64,000 nucleotides of DNA from Aromatoleum bremense (GTDB lineage Bacteria; Pseudomonadota; Gammaproteobacteria; Burkholderiales; Rhodocyclaceae), in assembly GCF_017894365.1 (NCBI RefSeq), contig NZ_CP059467.1, positions 1,054,001-1,118,000 of the forward strand, written 5' to 3'. The notes below the pieces were generated by a model. It made no database searches, was not told the origin of the DNA, and saw nothing but the letters and a program-made list of their open reading frames with translations. A program made the translations under genes and the position numbers. Position 1 is the first letter of the stretch, and the number at the start of each line of letters is the position of its first letter. This document shows positions 1 to 8,480 of this stretch, piece by piece.

Positions 1-2
1 AG

Positions 3-806
3 CTGGTGGGCCAACTGGCCTCCGAGAAGAACCGCCTGCACAAGGTGCTGACCGACGGGGGCGTGCGCCTTGGCGTGGTGGTGAGCGATCTGCATGGTCA
101 GTCGGCGCGCGCCATGGTCAAGGCCATCATCGCCGGCCAGCCGCCCCACGAGGTGCTCGGGTTCGCCAGCCGGCGACTCAAGGCCAGTCGCGAGGAAATC
201 TTCGATGCCTTGCAAGGGGAACTGACCGACAGCCATCGCTTCGTGCTCGACGAACTGATGCACCATGTCGAGGAGATCGAAGCGCGCATTGCGCGCTTCG
301 ATGCGCGACTTCTCGACGGGCTGAAGGACGAGCGAAACGCGCTGGCCTTGCTGCAAACCCTGCCCGGCGTCGATCTGATCGGCGCGGCCATGCTGCTGGT
401 GGAAATCGGCACCGATATGGAGGCCTTCGGCAGCGCCGATCGCCTGGCCTCCTGGGTCGGCATCTGCCCGGGCAACAACGAGTCGGCGGGCAAACGCAAA
501 TCCGGACGCCTCCGCAAGGGCAACCTCTATGTCCGGCGCCTCCTCTGCGAGTTCGCTCATGCCGCCAGCCGTACCAAGTCGGTCTTGCAGTCGAAGTTCC
601 AGTCCCTCATCGTGCGACGCGGCCACAAACGTTCCGTCGTGGCTTTGGGTCACAAAATCTTGCGCACCATCTTCTTCATGCTCAAACGGCGCGAACCTTA
701 TCGGGATTCCGCCACCGACTATGAAGCCCTCTCCGTTCAACGCAACGCTCCTCGCTGGATCAAGGCTCTGACTCGCTTCGGTTTCATTCCCGCCGCCGAA
801 GCCTGA
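3..806 (+). CDS. IS110-family transposase, C-terminal part (cut by window edge)
   Basis: The reading frame is open to the left window edge, so the N-terminal DEDD catalytic domain lies outside. What remains is the C-terminal half of an IS110/IS116/IS902-type transposase. It has a coiled helical stretch at about residues 60-105, then the Transposase_20 (helix-hairpin-helix-like) segment with TLPGVDLIGAAMLLVEIG, and the typical WVGICPGNNESAGKRKSGR block. IS110 transposases act as recombinases on circular intermediates and usually lack terminal inverted repeats, so the right end of the element cannot be placed exactly. It must lie between the stop codon and about position 860, where fimT-like coding sequence begins. 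The family call is strong; the exact IS name is not known. Confidence 0.9.
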   Translation: MVGQLASEKNRLHKVLTDGGVRLGVVVSDLHGQSARAMVKAIIAGQPPHEVLGFASRRLKASREEIFDALQGELTDSHRFVLDELMHHVEEIEARIARFDARLLDGLKDERNALALLQTLPGVDLIGAAMLLVEIGTDMEAFGSADRLASWVGICPGNNESAGKRKSGRLRKGNLYVRRLLCEFAHAASRTKSVLQSKFQSLIVRRGHKRSVVALGHKILRTIFFMLKRREPYRDSATDYEALSVQRNAPRWIKALTRFGFIPAAEA

Positions 807-830
807 TTCACCCGTTTCTCAAAAATATGA

Positions 831-1048
831 CCTTCTGGGGTCAGGTCGTCGGCCGCCCTGGAAGTAGGTTCTTTCACGTTAAACAAAAATAATACCCCGG
901 ATGAGGGCGAGGTGATGCGTGTCACCGTTCCTTTCCCGCCAGGGGTCGTAATAACCGGCCCCTCGACAGTCCTGTTTCAGGCCGCCGGAAACGTGCTTCC
1001 CGGCGCCTTCGCACTCGACGTCGGGGATGCCGAGATACGCAGTATCTG
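831..1048 (+). pseudogene. fimT-like minor pseudopilin, middle fragment (5' side of IS insertion)
   Basis: This in-frame stretch encodes ...TPDEGEVMRVTVPFPPGVV... and ends at IRS, just before the left end of the IS5-like element. Joined across the target duplication it continues into 2673-2724 and reads EIRSICMEASGRTKVKK. That is a typical C-terminus of GspH/FimT-family pseudopilins, which often end in an SxxGRxxV-like strand and a final Cys. The N-terminal prepilin signal is missing because the IS110-type element lies directly upstream. The 5' limit is uncertain: the frame is closed by a stop at 828-830 that probably belongs to the IS. FimT is a minor pilin of the type IV pilus tip or initiation complex. 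This copy is interrupted and presumably inactive. Confidence 0.6.
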
Positions 1049-2666
1049 GTCGGCCCTGCAAAACCCTCACAGCCCGCATGAATACTGGGATTCCGTCAGA
1101 AAGTAGCCCCACGATTTCCCTCAGAAAGTAAAATACAGGTGATTGAAACCTCAGGGAAATGGGGCTCCGTGCAGATGGCAACCGACGATTTTTTCCGATC
1201 CCGACTCGACCAAATGATTGATCTTCGGCACCCGCTGGTGGTGTTGTCGTCACGCATGCCCTGGACGCAGATCGAAGCGGCCTTGGCCCCGGCATTCGCT
1301 CGTAAGCACCGTGAAGGCCAGGTCATCGAAGGCACCGATTTATTCGGAACGACGCTGGAGATCGCGGGGAGCAGCGTGAGCATGGCGGGCCGGCCGCGGC
1401 TGCCGATTCGGCTCATGGCCGCACTGCTTTACCTCAAGCACGCATTCAATTTCAGCGATGAAGAACTCGTGGTTCGGTGGTCGGAGAATGTCGTGTGGCA
1501 ATATTTCAGCGGCCTGGACTACTACACGCCAACGCTACCTTGCGATGCCACCCAGATTGGACGGTTTCGGACGGCGATTGGCGAAGCCGGCGTCGAAGAA
1601 CTGCTCAAGGCCACGATTGACACGGCCGTGGCGACAAAGGCCGTACGCCCAGCTGAATTTGAACGGGTCATTGTCGACAGCACCGTGCAGGAGAAGGCCA
1701 TCGCCCATCCGGTCGATAGCCGGTTGCTGGAGATTGCCCGGGCGAAGGTTGTGCAAGCGGCCAAGTCGGCAGGCATCGCACTGAAGCAGACCTTCATCAA
1801 GGAAGGCCGTGAGCTCCGACGCAAAGCCGGCGGCTACGCCCATGCCAAACAGTTCAAACGCCTTCGACGCACCGTCAAACGGCAACGCACGATCCTTGGC
1901 ATCGTCCTGCGCGAGATCAAACGCAAACTCACCACGGCAACGGCACAATCGGGCGCCTCGATCACCCGCCTGACCACCCTGATGGCGCGTGCCGAGCGCA
2001 TCCGCACGCAACAGCCCAAGGACAAGAACAAGCTCTACGCGCTGCACGCGCCGGAGGTCGAGTGTATCGGCAAGGGAAAAGCGCGTAAGCCCTACGAGTT
2101 TGGGGTCAAGGCCAGCATTGCCGTCACGCACAAGAGTGGCCTGATGGTGGGCGCGCGAACTTTCCCAGGTAACCCCTATGACGGCCATGTGCTCAATCAG
2201 CAGCTGGAGCAAACCGCGATCTTGCTGGAGGGGACCGGTAAGGCGCCGAAACAGGTGATCGTCGATCTGGGCTATCGCGGCGTGGATGCAGACAACCCGA
2301 GGGTGCAGATCATTCACCGTGGCAAGTACAAGTCACTGACACAACAGCAACGCCGATGGCTCAAGCGGCGCCAGGCAGTGGAACCCGCGATTGGGCATCT
2401 GAAGTCCGATCATCGAATGGACAGATGTTGGCTGCAGGGCTCACTCGGTGATGCATTGCATACTGTGCTCTGCGCTGCAGGGTACAACCTGCGGTGGTTG
2501 CTGCGGGCAATACTCCGCCTGGGGCTGAAGGCGCTTTTTTTGCGTCCACTATTGCTGTCGCTACTGGCGCTCGTTCTTCACCGTTCGCTCACGCGGACCT
2601 GCCCTGCACCCCACGGTTCGAATGCCGTCGCAACCGGGGCCGGCGGGTGAATTTTGCAGGGCCGAC
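1049..2666 (+). mobile_element. IS5/IS1182-like insertion sequence inserted in fimT
   Basis: The element is 1618 bp long. Its ends are perfect 15-bp inverted repeats: GTCGGCCCTGCAAAA at 1049-1063, with its complement at 2652-2666. The hexamer TATCTG flanks both ends (1043-1048 and 2667-2672) and is the apparent target duplication. One transposase gene nearly fills the element. Deleting 1049-2672 restores a continuous fimT reading frame, which supports these boundaries. Confidence 0.9.
1175..2650 (+). CDS. IS5/IS1182-like transposase
   Basis: The gene encodes a DDE transposase of about 491 residues. It has a DUF772-type N-terminal domain (RLPIRLMAALLYLKHAFNFSDEEL, then DATQIGRFR). A basic central insert follows, then a C-terminal DDE region with the first acidic residue near VIVDSTVQEKA, a second at IVDLGYRGVDAD, and an EPAIGHLKSDHRMDRCWL block carrying the last Glu. 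The ATG at 1175 is preferred over the upstream in-frame GTG at 1139, because related proteins begin close to DDFFRSRLDQMIDLRHPL. The stop codon lies just inside the right inverted repeat. The gene looks intact, so the element may still be mobile. Confidence 0.88.
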   Translation: MATDDFFRSRLDQMIDLRHPLVVLSSRMPWTQIEAALAPAFARKHREGQVIEGTDLFGTTLEIAGSSVSMAGRPRLPIRLMAALLYLKHAFNFSDEELVVRWSENVVWQYFSGLDYYTPTLPCDATQIGRFRTAIGEAGVEELLKATIDTAVATKAVRPAEFERVIVDSTVQEKAIAHPVDSRLLEIARAKVVQAAKSAGIALKQTFIKEGRELRRKAGGYAHAKQFKRLRRTVKRQRTILGIVLREIKRKLTTATAQSGASITRLTTLMARAERIRTQQPKDKNKLYALHAPEVECIGKGKARKPYEFGVKASIAVTHKSGLMVGARTFPGNPYDGHVLNQQLEQTAILLEGTGKAPKQVIVDLGYRGVDADNPRVQIIHRGKYKSLTQQQRRWLKRRQAVEPAIGHLKSDHRMDRCWLQGSLGDALHTVLCAAGYNLRWLLRAILRLGLKALFLRPLLLSLLALVLHRSLTRTCPAPHGSNAVATGAGG

Positions 2667-2672
2667 TATCTG

Positions 2673-2724
2673 CATGGAAGCGAGTGGCCGCACTAAGGTC
2701 AAAAAGGCGGCCAACTGTTCATGA
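2673..2724 (+). pseudogene. fimT-like minor pseudopilin, 3' end fragment
   Basis: These codons read CMEASGRTKVKKAANCS and then a TGA stop. They continue, after removal of the IS, from the fragment ending at 1048. The stop overlaps the pilV start in an ATGA arrangement (2721-2724). This is the usual sign of translational coupling and shows that fimT and pilV were neighbours in one operon before the insertion. Confidence 0.6.
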
Positions 2725-3167
2725 TTGCTATCGTTAATGCGACGCGACGGGGCATGCGCGGATTCTCGTTGATCGAAGTTCTCGTCACCATGGTTGTCGT
2801 TAGCGTAGGGCTGCTCGGCATCGCTGCACTGCAAGCGAAATCTTTGCAGTATGCCTATGCGAGCCACCAACGGAGCATAGCCACGGTCCAGGCCAATGAT
2901 CTGGTGGAGCGTCTTTGGGCCAGCGTGTGTGCATTGCCGGACCGGCGCGATGACGTTTATCAGGATTGGGTCGAACATTGGGAAGCTGACGGGAGACTTC
3001 CAGACTGGACGCCCTCACTGGACTACGATTCTGCCGCCGTGCCGCCGCGTTACATCATCACGATCGACTGGTCAGACACTCGCATCAAGCTTGCCAACGA
3101 TGAAAGTGACGCAAGTCAGAGCTTCGTCTATCAGATATCCATTCCGACGCTCGGCGGCTGTTTGTGA
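2721..3167 (+). CDS. pilV: Type IV pilus minor pilin PilV
   Basis: This 148-residue protein has a class III prepilin signal: a short basic leader ending in RGMRG, then FSLIEVLVTMVVVSVGLLGIAALQ. That gives Phe at +1, Glu at +5 and a single hydrophobic helix. PilV helps initiate pilus assembly together with FimT, PilW, PilX and PilE, and sits in the inner-membrane pilin complex after cleavage by PilD. The start overlaps the fimT stop by ATGA, and the stop overlaps a potential GTG upstream of pilW. The gene is intact, although the operon on both sides is interrupted by IS elements, so expression may be polar or depend on IS-borne promoters. Confidence 0.88.
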   Translation: MIAIVNATRRGMRGFSLIEVLVTMVVVSVGLLGIAALQAKSLQYAYASHQRSIATVQANDLVERLWASVCALPDRRDDVYQDWVEHWEADGRLPDWTPSLDYDSAAVPPRYIITIDWSDTRIKLANDESDASQSFVYQISIPTLGGCL

Positions 3168-3178
3168 GGAAGTCTGTC

Positions 3179-4084
3179 ATGAATGTACCTTCCTCTGGTC
3201 TTGACGTTTGCCGATCAGCTTGTCGTGCCCGCCGTGAACGCGGACTGACCCTCGTCGAGCTCATGATTGCCCTGGTGCTGGGGCTGTTCCTGATCGGCGG
3301 TGTGTCGACCGTCTTTTTATCAAACCAGCAGACATCGAGAGTGAAGGAGGACTTGGACCGGACGCAGGAAAGTTTTCGCTTCGGTACGCACACGATAACC
3401 CGCGTGGTGCGACAGGGTACGGAGATTGACCCGGATAGCAGCGCCAGTCAGATCGTCGTCGGGTTTGCCGACGGTTCGGGCACACATGATTGCGTTGGGG
3501 GCACGCTCGGAGGACCAAACACCTTTCTTGTGAACGGCAACAACGAACTCGTCTGCACTGACGCCAATGGTGATTCACATATCCTGATCGGCGCCGTCGA
3601 TGCGCTGAGCATCCTGTTTGGAATCGATGGTGATGAGGATGGGTTCGTAGGGAGTGCTGAATTCGTCCCCAAGGGTAGCGTTTCGAGTTGGGACCGGGTC
3701 AGAAGCGTACGGACAACCCTCCGCTTGCTCGATGGACAGAGCGTAACGTTCGTCGCCACGATGAGATCACCCTTAGTGACACGCTTCAGTGCCAAAGAAG
3801 AATCGTCATCGAATCCACCGACTACAGATCCAGACCAGGAACCCGATCCAGATCCAGACTCAGATACCGACCCAGAGCCGGAGCCAGACCCAGATCCGGT
3901 TCCAGATCCAGAACCTCCATCTCCATCGGATCCGATAGTTCCCACCGGTGTACCGGTGATTTGCACCCGTGACGGAAATAGCAGCAACTATAAGTCGATG
4001 CCTAGCGGCTACGGCAGTTGCTGCGAAAATCCGGGTTGCAGCGGGAAAAAGTGTAGTTACCAGAAAGTATGTTTTGCGCCGTGA
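3179..4084 (+). CDS. pilW: Type IV pilus minor pilin PilW, with acidic proline-rich linker and Cys-rich tail
   Basis: The protein has 301 residues from the ATG at 3179, which has GAGGAAG seven bases upstream. An in-frame GTG at 3164 overlapping pilV is a weaker alternative. The prepilin signal ends in RERG and is followed by LTLVELMIALVLGLFLIGGV, with Glu at +5. The pilin-like globular part covers about residues 45-210. An unusual linker made almost only of Asp, Glu, Pro and Ser follows at about 211-255, and then a C-terminal tail of about 45 residues with six cysteines including a CC pair. The linker and Cys-rich tail are not part of the ordinary PilW core and may present a disulfide-bonded tip domain. 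The gene lies between pilV and the interrupted pilX. Confidence 0.85.
   Translation: MNVPSSGLDVCRSACRARRERGLTLVELMIALVLGLFLIGGVSTVFLSNQQTSRVKEDLDRTQESFRFGTHTITRVVRQGTEIDPDSSASQIVVGFADGSGTHDCVGGTLGGPNTFLVNGNNELVCTDANGDSHILIGAVDALSILFGIDGDEDGFVGSAEFVPKGSVSSWDRVRSVRTTLRLLDGQSVTFVATMRSPLVTRFSAKEESSSNPPTTDPDQEPDPDPDSDTDPEPEPDPDPVPDPEPPSPSDPIVPTGVPVICTRDGNSSNYKSMPSGYGSCCENPGCSGKKCSYQKVCFAP
3813..3945 (+). repeat. DP/EP-rich codon repeat inside pilW
   Basis: Degenerate tandem repeats of the 6-bp unit CCAGAT/CCAGAC encode alternating Asp-Pro and Glu-Pro pairs. Such tracts make a stiff extended linker and could vary in length by slippage. Confidence 0.7.
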
Positions 4085-4102
4085 CGATTCCGGAGTTTCG
4101 GT

Positions 4103-4194
4103 TTGAATACCTCATACAACTACAAATCACAATCCGGTGCAGCGCTGATTGTCGGCCTGATTCTAATGCTTGTCGCATCGCTCGTAGCCATGGC
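4103..4194 (+). pseudogene. pilX: pilX minor pilin, 5' fragment (before IS21-type insertion)
   Basis: Translation begins at a TTG (4103) with GGAG seven bases upstream. It gives a short leader and then the PilX_N-type membrane helix, with SGAALIVGLILMLVASLVAMA. The frame is broken at 4194 by the IS21-type element. The 7-bp target CCATGGC at 4188-4194 recurs at 6956-6962. Splicing 4194 to 6963 keeps frame and reads LVAMASMRGSAF. With the other two fragments (6963-7378 and 8481-9076) it would form one 367-residue protein. No ATG is available for this start. Confidence 0.82.
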
Positions 4195-4198
4195 TGCG

Positions 4199-4351
4199 GA
4201 TTCCGACCCAACGTGACCGCTGATTCCGAAATAGTGTGACCGGTGAATCCGCGGGTCGTGACCACGGATTCCGATTTGATCGTGACCGATTTCGGCGAGT
4301 TGTCGGAATGGGCGGTCACGATGTCGGAATCGTCGGTCACGATCAAATCGG
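4199..4351. repeat. Multiple terminal repeats of the IS21-type element (left end)
   Basis: A motif of the form GATTCCGA-N6/7-GTGACCG occurs in direct orientation at 4199, 4222 and 4267, and in inverted orientation near 4313 and 4334. Two more copies lie in inverted orientation at the right end near 6910 and 6932. Repeated ends are a known property of IS21-family elements and are probably IstA binding sites. Confidence 0.75.
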
Positions 4352-4428
4352 AACGGGTTTGTGAGGCCAAGCGTGGCAACGTCGTTTGTCAGGCCGGCTA
4401 CCCTCGCGCGCTTTGCGCGGAGACGGGA

Positions 4429-5991
4429 ATGCCGGCGGAGCGGATTGCCATGCACAAGATCAGGGAGCTGTTACGGCTCAAATACGACTGCGCGCTGTCG
4501 CATGAGCGCATTGCCCGCGCGCTGTCGATTTCCAAAGGCGTGGTCGCCAAGTATGTGAAGGCGGCCGAGGAGTGCGGCCGGCCGTGGGCCGAGTTGTCGG
4601 CGGCCGACGAGGCAGAGCTGCGCCGGGTGCTGGGGGTCGCCCGGCGTGGACGTGGCGCGAGCGTCGCGAATGTGCCGCCGGATCTGGCGGCGGTGCATCA
4701 GGGGCTCAAGCGAAAGAACGTCACGCTGGCGCTGCTGTGGGAAGAGTACGTGCAGACGGCCGGCGGGCCGAGCTATCAGTACTCGCGCTTTTGCGACCTG
4801 TACCGCGCGTTCGCCCGCACGCTCAAGCGCTCGATGCGCCAGGTGCACCGCGCCGGCGAGAAACTCTTCATCGATTACGCTGGCGACACGGTGCCGATCG
4901 TCGACGCCGACACTGGCGAGATTTCGCGCGCGCAGATCTTCGTCGCGGTGCTCGGCGCCTCGAGCTATACGTTCGCCTGCGCCACGGCGACGCAGTCGCA
5001 GGCCGACTGGCTGGGCTCGCTTGCCCGGGCGCTGGCCTTTATCGGCGGCCTGCCCGAGCTCGTGGTGCCCGACAATACGCGCTCGCTCGTCGGGCAGGCC
5101 GACCGCTACGAACCGCAACTGCAGCGCACCACCGCCGAGTTCGCCGCGCACTACGGCGTGGCGATCCTGCCCACGCGCCCCTACAAGCCGCAGGACAAAT
5201 CCAAGGTCGAAGTCGGCGTACAGATCGTGCAGCGCTGGATTCTGGCGCGGTTGCGGCATCAGCGTTTCTTCTCGCTGGTGGAGCTCAACGGTGCGATCGC
5301 CGCGTTACTCGAGCCGCTGAACACGCGTCCCTTCCGGCGCCTGCCAGGCTCGCGCCGCGAAGCGTTCGAGACGCTCGACCGGCCGGCGCTGCGCCCGTTG
5401 CCCGCCACCGCGTTCCAGTTCGCCCAGTGGAAACGGGCCAAGCCCAATATCGATTACCACGTCGAGTTCGACGGGCATTACTACAGCGTGCCGTATGCGC
5501 TCGCCGGCCAACCGGTGGAGTTGCGCATCACCGCGAGCAGCATCGAATGCTTTGCCGCAGGCCGTCGCGTCGCGGTGCATGCGAGAAGCCACCGGCCCGG
5601 CGTCTACTCCACGCTCACCGAACACATGCCCGCATCCCATCAGGCGCATCGCCAGTGGTCGCCCGGCAAACTCATCGCCTGGGGCGCCACCGTCGGCCCG
5701 CACACCGAGCAGGTGGTCAGCCACCAACTCGAACGCATGCCGCACCCCGAGCAGGGCTACCGGGCGTGCCTCGGGCTGATGCGCCTCGGTCGCCAATACG
5801 GCAACGAACGGCTCGAAGCCGCGGCGACCCGCGCCGTCACCCTCGGGGCGATGCGTTACCGCAACGTCGCCTCGATCCTCAAGAGCGGGCTCGACCGCGC
5901 ACCGCTCCCCACTCCCACTGCCGCTAGCCAAACCGAACTGGCGCTCCCCGCCGTGCACGAGAACCTGCGCGGGGCGCGCTACTACCACTGA
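4429..5991 (+). CDS. istA: IS21-family transposase IstA
   Basis: The protein has 520 residues from the ATG at 4429. The frame is open further upstream, but the sequence before this ATG is terminal-repeat DNA. An N-terminal helix-turn-helix ([24 protein letters not shown]) binds the element ends. The central rve/DDE integrase core shows the acidic residues in FIDYAGD, VPDNTRS and [10 protein letters not shown]-terminal beta-rich region includes [14 protein letters not shown]. IstA performs strand transfer and needs the IstB ATPase encoded 22 bases downstream. Length and all catalytic residues look intact. Confidence 0.93.
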   Translation: MPAERIAMHKIRELLRLKYDCALSHERIARALSISKGVVAKYVKAAEECGRPWAELSAADEAELRRVLGVARRGRGASVANVPPDLAAVHQGLKRKNVTLALLWEEYVQTAGGPSYQYSRFCDLYRAFARTLKRSMRQVHRAGEKLFIDYAGDTVPIVDADTGEISRAQIFVAVLGASSYTFACATATQSQADWLGSLARALAFIGGLPELVVPDNTRSLVGQADRYEPQLQRTTAEFAAHYGVAILPTRPYKPQDKSKVEVGVQIVQRWILARLRHQRFFSLVELNGAIAALLEPLNTRPFRRLPGSRREAFETLDRPALRPLPATAFQFAQWKRAKPNIDYHVEFDGHYYSVPYALAGQPVELRITASSIECFAAGRRVAVHARSHRPGVYSTLTEHMPASHQAHRQWSPGKLIAWGATVGPHTEQVVSHQLERMPHPEQGYRACLGLMRLGRQYGNERLEAAATRAVTLGAMRYRNVASILKSGLDRAPLPTPTAASQTELALPAVHENLRGARYYH

Positions 5992-6013
5992 TTCCACCCA
6001 CCGGAGAACATCG

Positions 6014-6748
6014 ATGCTGATACAACACAGCCTGCAACAACTGCGCACCCTGCGCCTGGAAGGCATGGCCCGCGCCTTCGAGGAGCAGCTCACCCAGCCC
6101 GCCATCACCGCGCTCAGCTTCGAGGAGCGCTTGGCGCACCTCATCGATCGGGAGTGCCTGCTGCGCGACGGCAAACGCATCGATCGGCTGCTCAAGGCCG
6201 CCCGCATCAAAGCCGCTGCCGCCTGCCTGGAGGACGTCGACTACCGCGCCGGCCGGGGCCTCGAGCGCAGTCAGATCGCCGCGCTCGGCACCGGTCAATG
6301 GATTCGCCATCACCAGAACTGCCTCATCACGGGGCCCACCGGCAGCGGCAAGACCTGGCTCGCCTGCGCACTCGCCAACGCGGCGTGCCGGCAGGGCCTC
6401 GCGGCCTACTACGTGCGTCTGCCGCGGCTCTTCGAGGAACTGCGCATCGCGCATGCCGACGGCAGCTTCAGCCGACGCCTGATGCAGCTCGCGCGCATGG
6501 ATCTCATCGTCATCGACGATTGGGGCCTGGCCGCGCCGTCGGCGCAGGAGCGAAGCGACCTGCTGGAGCTGCTCGACGACCGGGTCGGCACGCGTTCGAC
6601 CGTGATCACCAGCCAGCTGCCGATCGAGCACTGGCACACCTACCTGGGCGACCCGACCTTCGCCGATGCGATCCTCGATCGCGTCGTGCACGCCGCGCAC
6701 AAGCTCGCCCTCAAGGGCGAGTCGATGAGAAGAAAGGAAAAGGCATGA
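6014..6748 (+). CDS. istB: IS21-family helper ATPase IstB
   Basis: This 244-residue AAA+ protein of the DnaC/IstB family has a Walker A motif [11 protein letters not shown] at about residues 110-120 and a Walker B motif LIVIDDWG at about 165. An arginine-rich C-terminal end follows. IstB oligomerises on DNA and directs IstA to target sites. A likely ribosome site (GGAG in caccggagaac) precedes the ATG. The 200 bases after the gene up to the element end are non-coding and hold the right-end repeats. Confidence 0.94.
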   Translation: MLIQHSLQQLRTLRLEGMARAFEEQLTQPAITALSFEERLAHLIDRECLLRDGKRIDRLLKAARIKAAAACLEDVDYRAGRGLERSQIAALGTGQWIRHHQNCLITGPTGSGKTWLACALANAACRQGLAAYYVRLPRLFEELRIAHADGSFSRRLMQLARMDLIVIDDWGLAAPSAQERSDLLELLDDRVGTRSTVITSQLPIEHWHTYLGDPTFADAILDRVVHAAHKLALKGESMRRKEKA

Positions 6749-6962
6749 GGCCGTGCGCGCGAGACGCCTTACCCACAGGCGCCCGCCCGCCAGCGCATGA
6801 GGCGCACTGGCGGCCGCCTGTGGATAAGCCTGCGCCGTGCCTCGAATCGAGCGTCATCGTGACCGACGCGGTTAGAATCTGAACACCACGCTTCGCGCGC
6901 AGACCCCACCGGTCACGTTCGTCGGTGCAGGCGGTCACGTTCGTCGGAATGCGCACCATGGC

Positions 6963-7378
6963 GTCGATGCGGGGTAGTGCGTTTCAGGAGAACATCACCT
7001 CCAACATGAACAACAAGGCAATCTCCTTCATGGCGGCCGAAGCAGGGGCGACCGCGTTTTGGCAGTGGCTATCGAGCGGACCGACACAATGGCAAGACTT
7101 GACGTGGCGTGAGGGTTGGCAGGCGAGCATTCCGACAACTGCTTCCGACACGCCAAATATGGGTAACTTCGGCTACTTCTGGATCGACCCTGACCAAGTC
7201 ACATGGAGCACCCACGCGGTCACGGTCACGGTTAGCGGGTTTTCCAAAGTCCCCGGCGGTGAGGCGCTCAGCGAAACGCGCATGGAAGCCAAGTTCTCAG
7301 CGCCAGGTGTCCACCGGGCCTTTCGGGCAGGACTGGTATCAGATCAGGATATTACAGTCAATGGAAAGGCAAGTTTTA
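6963..7378 (+). pseudogene. pilX: pilX minor pilin, middle fragment (between two IS elements)
   Basis: This piece reads SMRGSAFQENITSNMNNKAI followed by SFMAAEAGATAF, the conserved region right after the PilX membrane helix (QENMTGNxxDRxxAFxAAE in homologues). It continues through a Trp-rich region to VNGKASF at 7377. The IS630-type element then interrupts it at a duplicated TA dinucleotide. Joining 7378 to 8481 creates an Asn codon and continues in frame as ASFNGSAHANG. Confidence 0.85.
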
Positions 7379-8478
7379 CTCAGAAGGCGGGAAGTAAGGC
7401 GACATGGTGGGGAACTTTCGCCGTCCTGGCGATCCGATGAGGATGAAACGAGACGGACGAAAACTGGATCACGGGACGCTGGAAACGATTCGTAGGATGG
7501 CCATTGAGCGGGTGCGGGAAGGCGAAGCGCCGAGCCAGGTGATCGCCAGCTACGGATTTCATCGCAGCGTGATCTATCGCTGGCTGAAAGCGGCGGCGGG
7601 CCGCGGCCATGGGCTGCGGGCGCTGGCGTCGCATCCGATCACTGGACGGCCCCCGAAACTCACCGCGCAGCAGGCGCGGCAGGTATTGCGCTGGATCGAC
7701 GGGCACTCGCCGATGGAACATGGCTTCGACACCGGGCTGTGGACACGGGGCTTGGTACGGGACTTGGTGCAGAGCAAATTTGGCATCACCCTGAGCCTGT
7801 CCTCGATTGGTGCGCTGCTGGCGCGACTGGGCCTGACGGTGCAAAAGCCGCTGCAGCGCGCTTACCAGCGTGATCCGGCGGCGATTGAGCGCTGGCAGCA
7901 CGAGACCTATCCGGCGCTGATGCGGCGCGCCAGGGAAGAGAAAGCCGAGATTCTCTTTTGGGACGAATCCGGCTTTCGCGCCGACGCCGTGCAGGGCAGG
8001 ACTTGGGGCGCCAAGGGTCGCACACCGGTGGTCGCGGTGCCCGGGCAGCGGCAAAGTATCAGTGCGGCCTCGGCCGTCAGCATGAAGGGCGGCTTCTGGT
8101 TCGCCATCTACCCTGGGGCATTGAACGGCGAACTGTTTGTGGACTTGCTCAGGAAGCTGATGCACCGCCGCAGGAAGCCATTGCACCTGGTGCTCGACGG
8201 ACTGCCCGCCCACAAGAAGGCGGGGGTCAAGACGTATGTCGCCAGCACGCAAGGCAAGCTGACGCTGCATTTCCTGCCGGGCTATGCCCCCGACCTGAAT
8301 CCGGATGAACTGGTGTGGAGCCACGCCAAGCGTACCGGCAACGCCCGCCGGCCCCTGCAAAAAGGCGAGACCCTGCAAGAACGTGTGCATGACCAGTTGG
8401 CCGATATCGGCAAGCATCCCGCCTTGGTGCGCTCTTTCTTCAAGCATCCCAGTGTCGCCTATATTTCCGCCTCATGAG
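7379..8478 (+). mobile_element. IS630-family insertion sequence inserted in pilX
   Basis: The element is 1100 bp long and flanked by the dinucleotide TA on both sides (7377-7378 and 8479-8480), the target preference of IS630/Tc1-mariner elements. Imperfect inverted repeats run about 26 bases: CTCAGAAGGCGGGAAGTAAG at the left matches the complement CTCATGAGGCGGAAATATAG at the right, and GGCGACA follows in both. One intact transposase gene fills it. Confidence 0.92.
7404..8477 (+). CDS. IS630-family transposase
   Basis: This 357-residue Tc1/mariner-like transposase has an N-terminal helix-turn-helix (ERVREGEAPSQVIASYGFHRSVIYRWLKAA). A winged-helix segment leads to the C-terminal DDE_3 core, with acidic residues in ILFWDESGFR, LHLVLDGLPAHK and DLNPDELVWSHAK. 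In-frame ATGs at 7437 and 7443 are possible later starts. The stop codon lies within the right inverted repeat, one base before the element end. No frameshift is seen, so it may be active. Confidence 0.92.
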   Translation: MVGNFRRPGDPMRMKRDGRKLDHGTLETIRRMAIERVREGEAPSQVIASYGFHRSVIYRWLKAAAGRGHGLRALASHPITGRPPKLTAQQARQVLRWIDGHSPMEHGFDTGLWTRGLVRDLVQSKFGITLSLSSIGALLARLGLTVQKPLQRAYQRDPAAIERWQHETYPALMRRAREEKAEILFWDESGFRADAVQGRTWGAKGRTPVVAVPGQRQSISAASAVSMKGGFWFAIYPGALNGELFVDLLRKLMHRRRKPLHLVLDGLPAHKKAGVKTYVASTQGKLTLHFLPGYAPDLNPDELVWSHAKRTGNARRPLQKGETLQERVHDQLADIGKHPALVRSFFKHPSVAYISAS

Positions 8479-8480
8479 TA

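Larger units (their letters stand above)
4195..6955 (+). mobile_element. IS21-family insertion sequence inserted in pilX
   Basis: The element is 2761 bp long and starts with TG and ends with CA, as IS21 elements do. Its ends are imperfect inverted repeats: TGCGGATTCCGACCCAACGT at the left, and the complement of TGCGCATTCCGACGAACGT at the right. It is flanked by a 7-bp duplication, CCATGGC (4188-4194 and 6956-6962). It carries istA and istB in the standard order. Extra copies of the terminal motif lie inside both ends, as is common for this family. Confidence 0.93.

Noticed and set aside
4243..4428. Extended N-terminus of IstA from the GTG at 4243
   Set aside because: This stretch is made of the IS terminal repeats. 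The ATG at 4429 has a ribosome site and gives the usual IstA start.
6780..6882. Possible gene after istB
   Set aside because: Only a non-coding IS end with a small palindrome (GCGCCCGCC and similar) and terminal repeats is visible.
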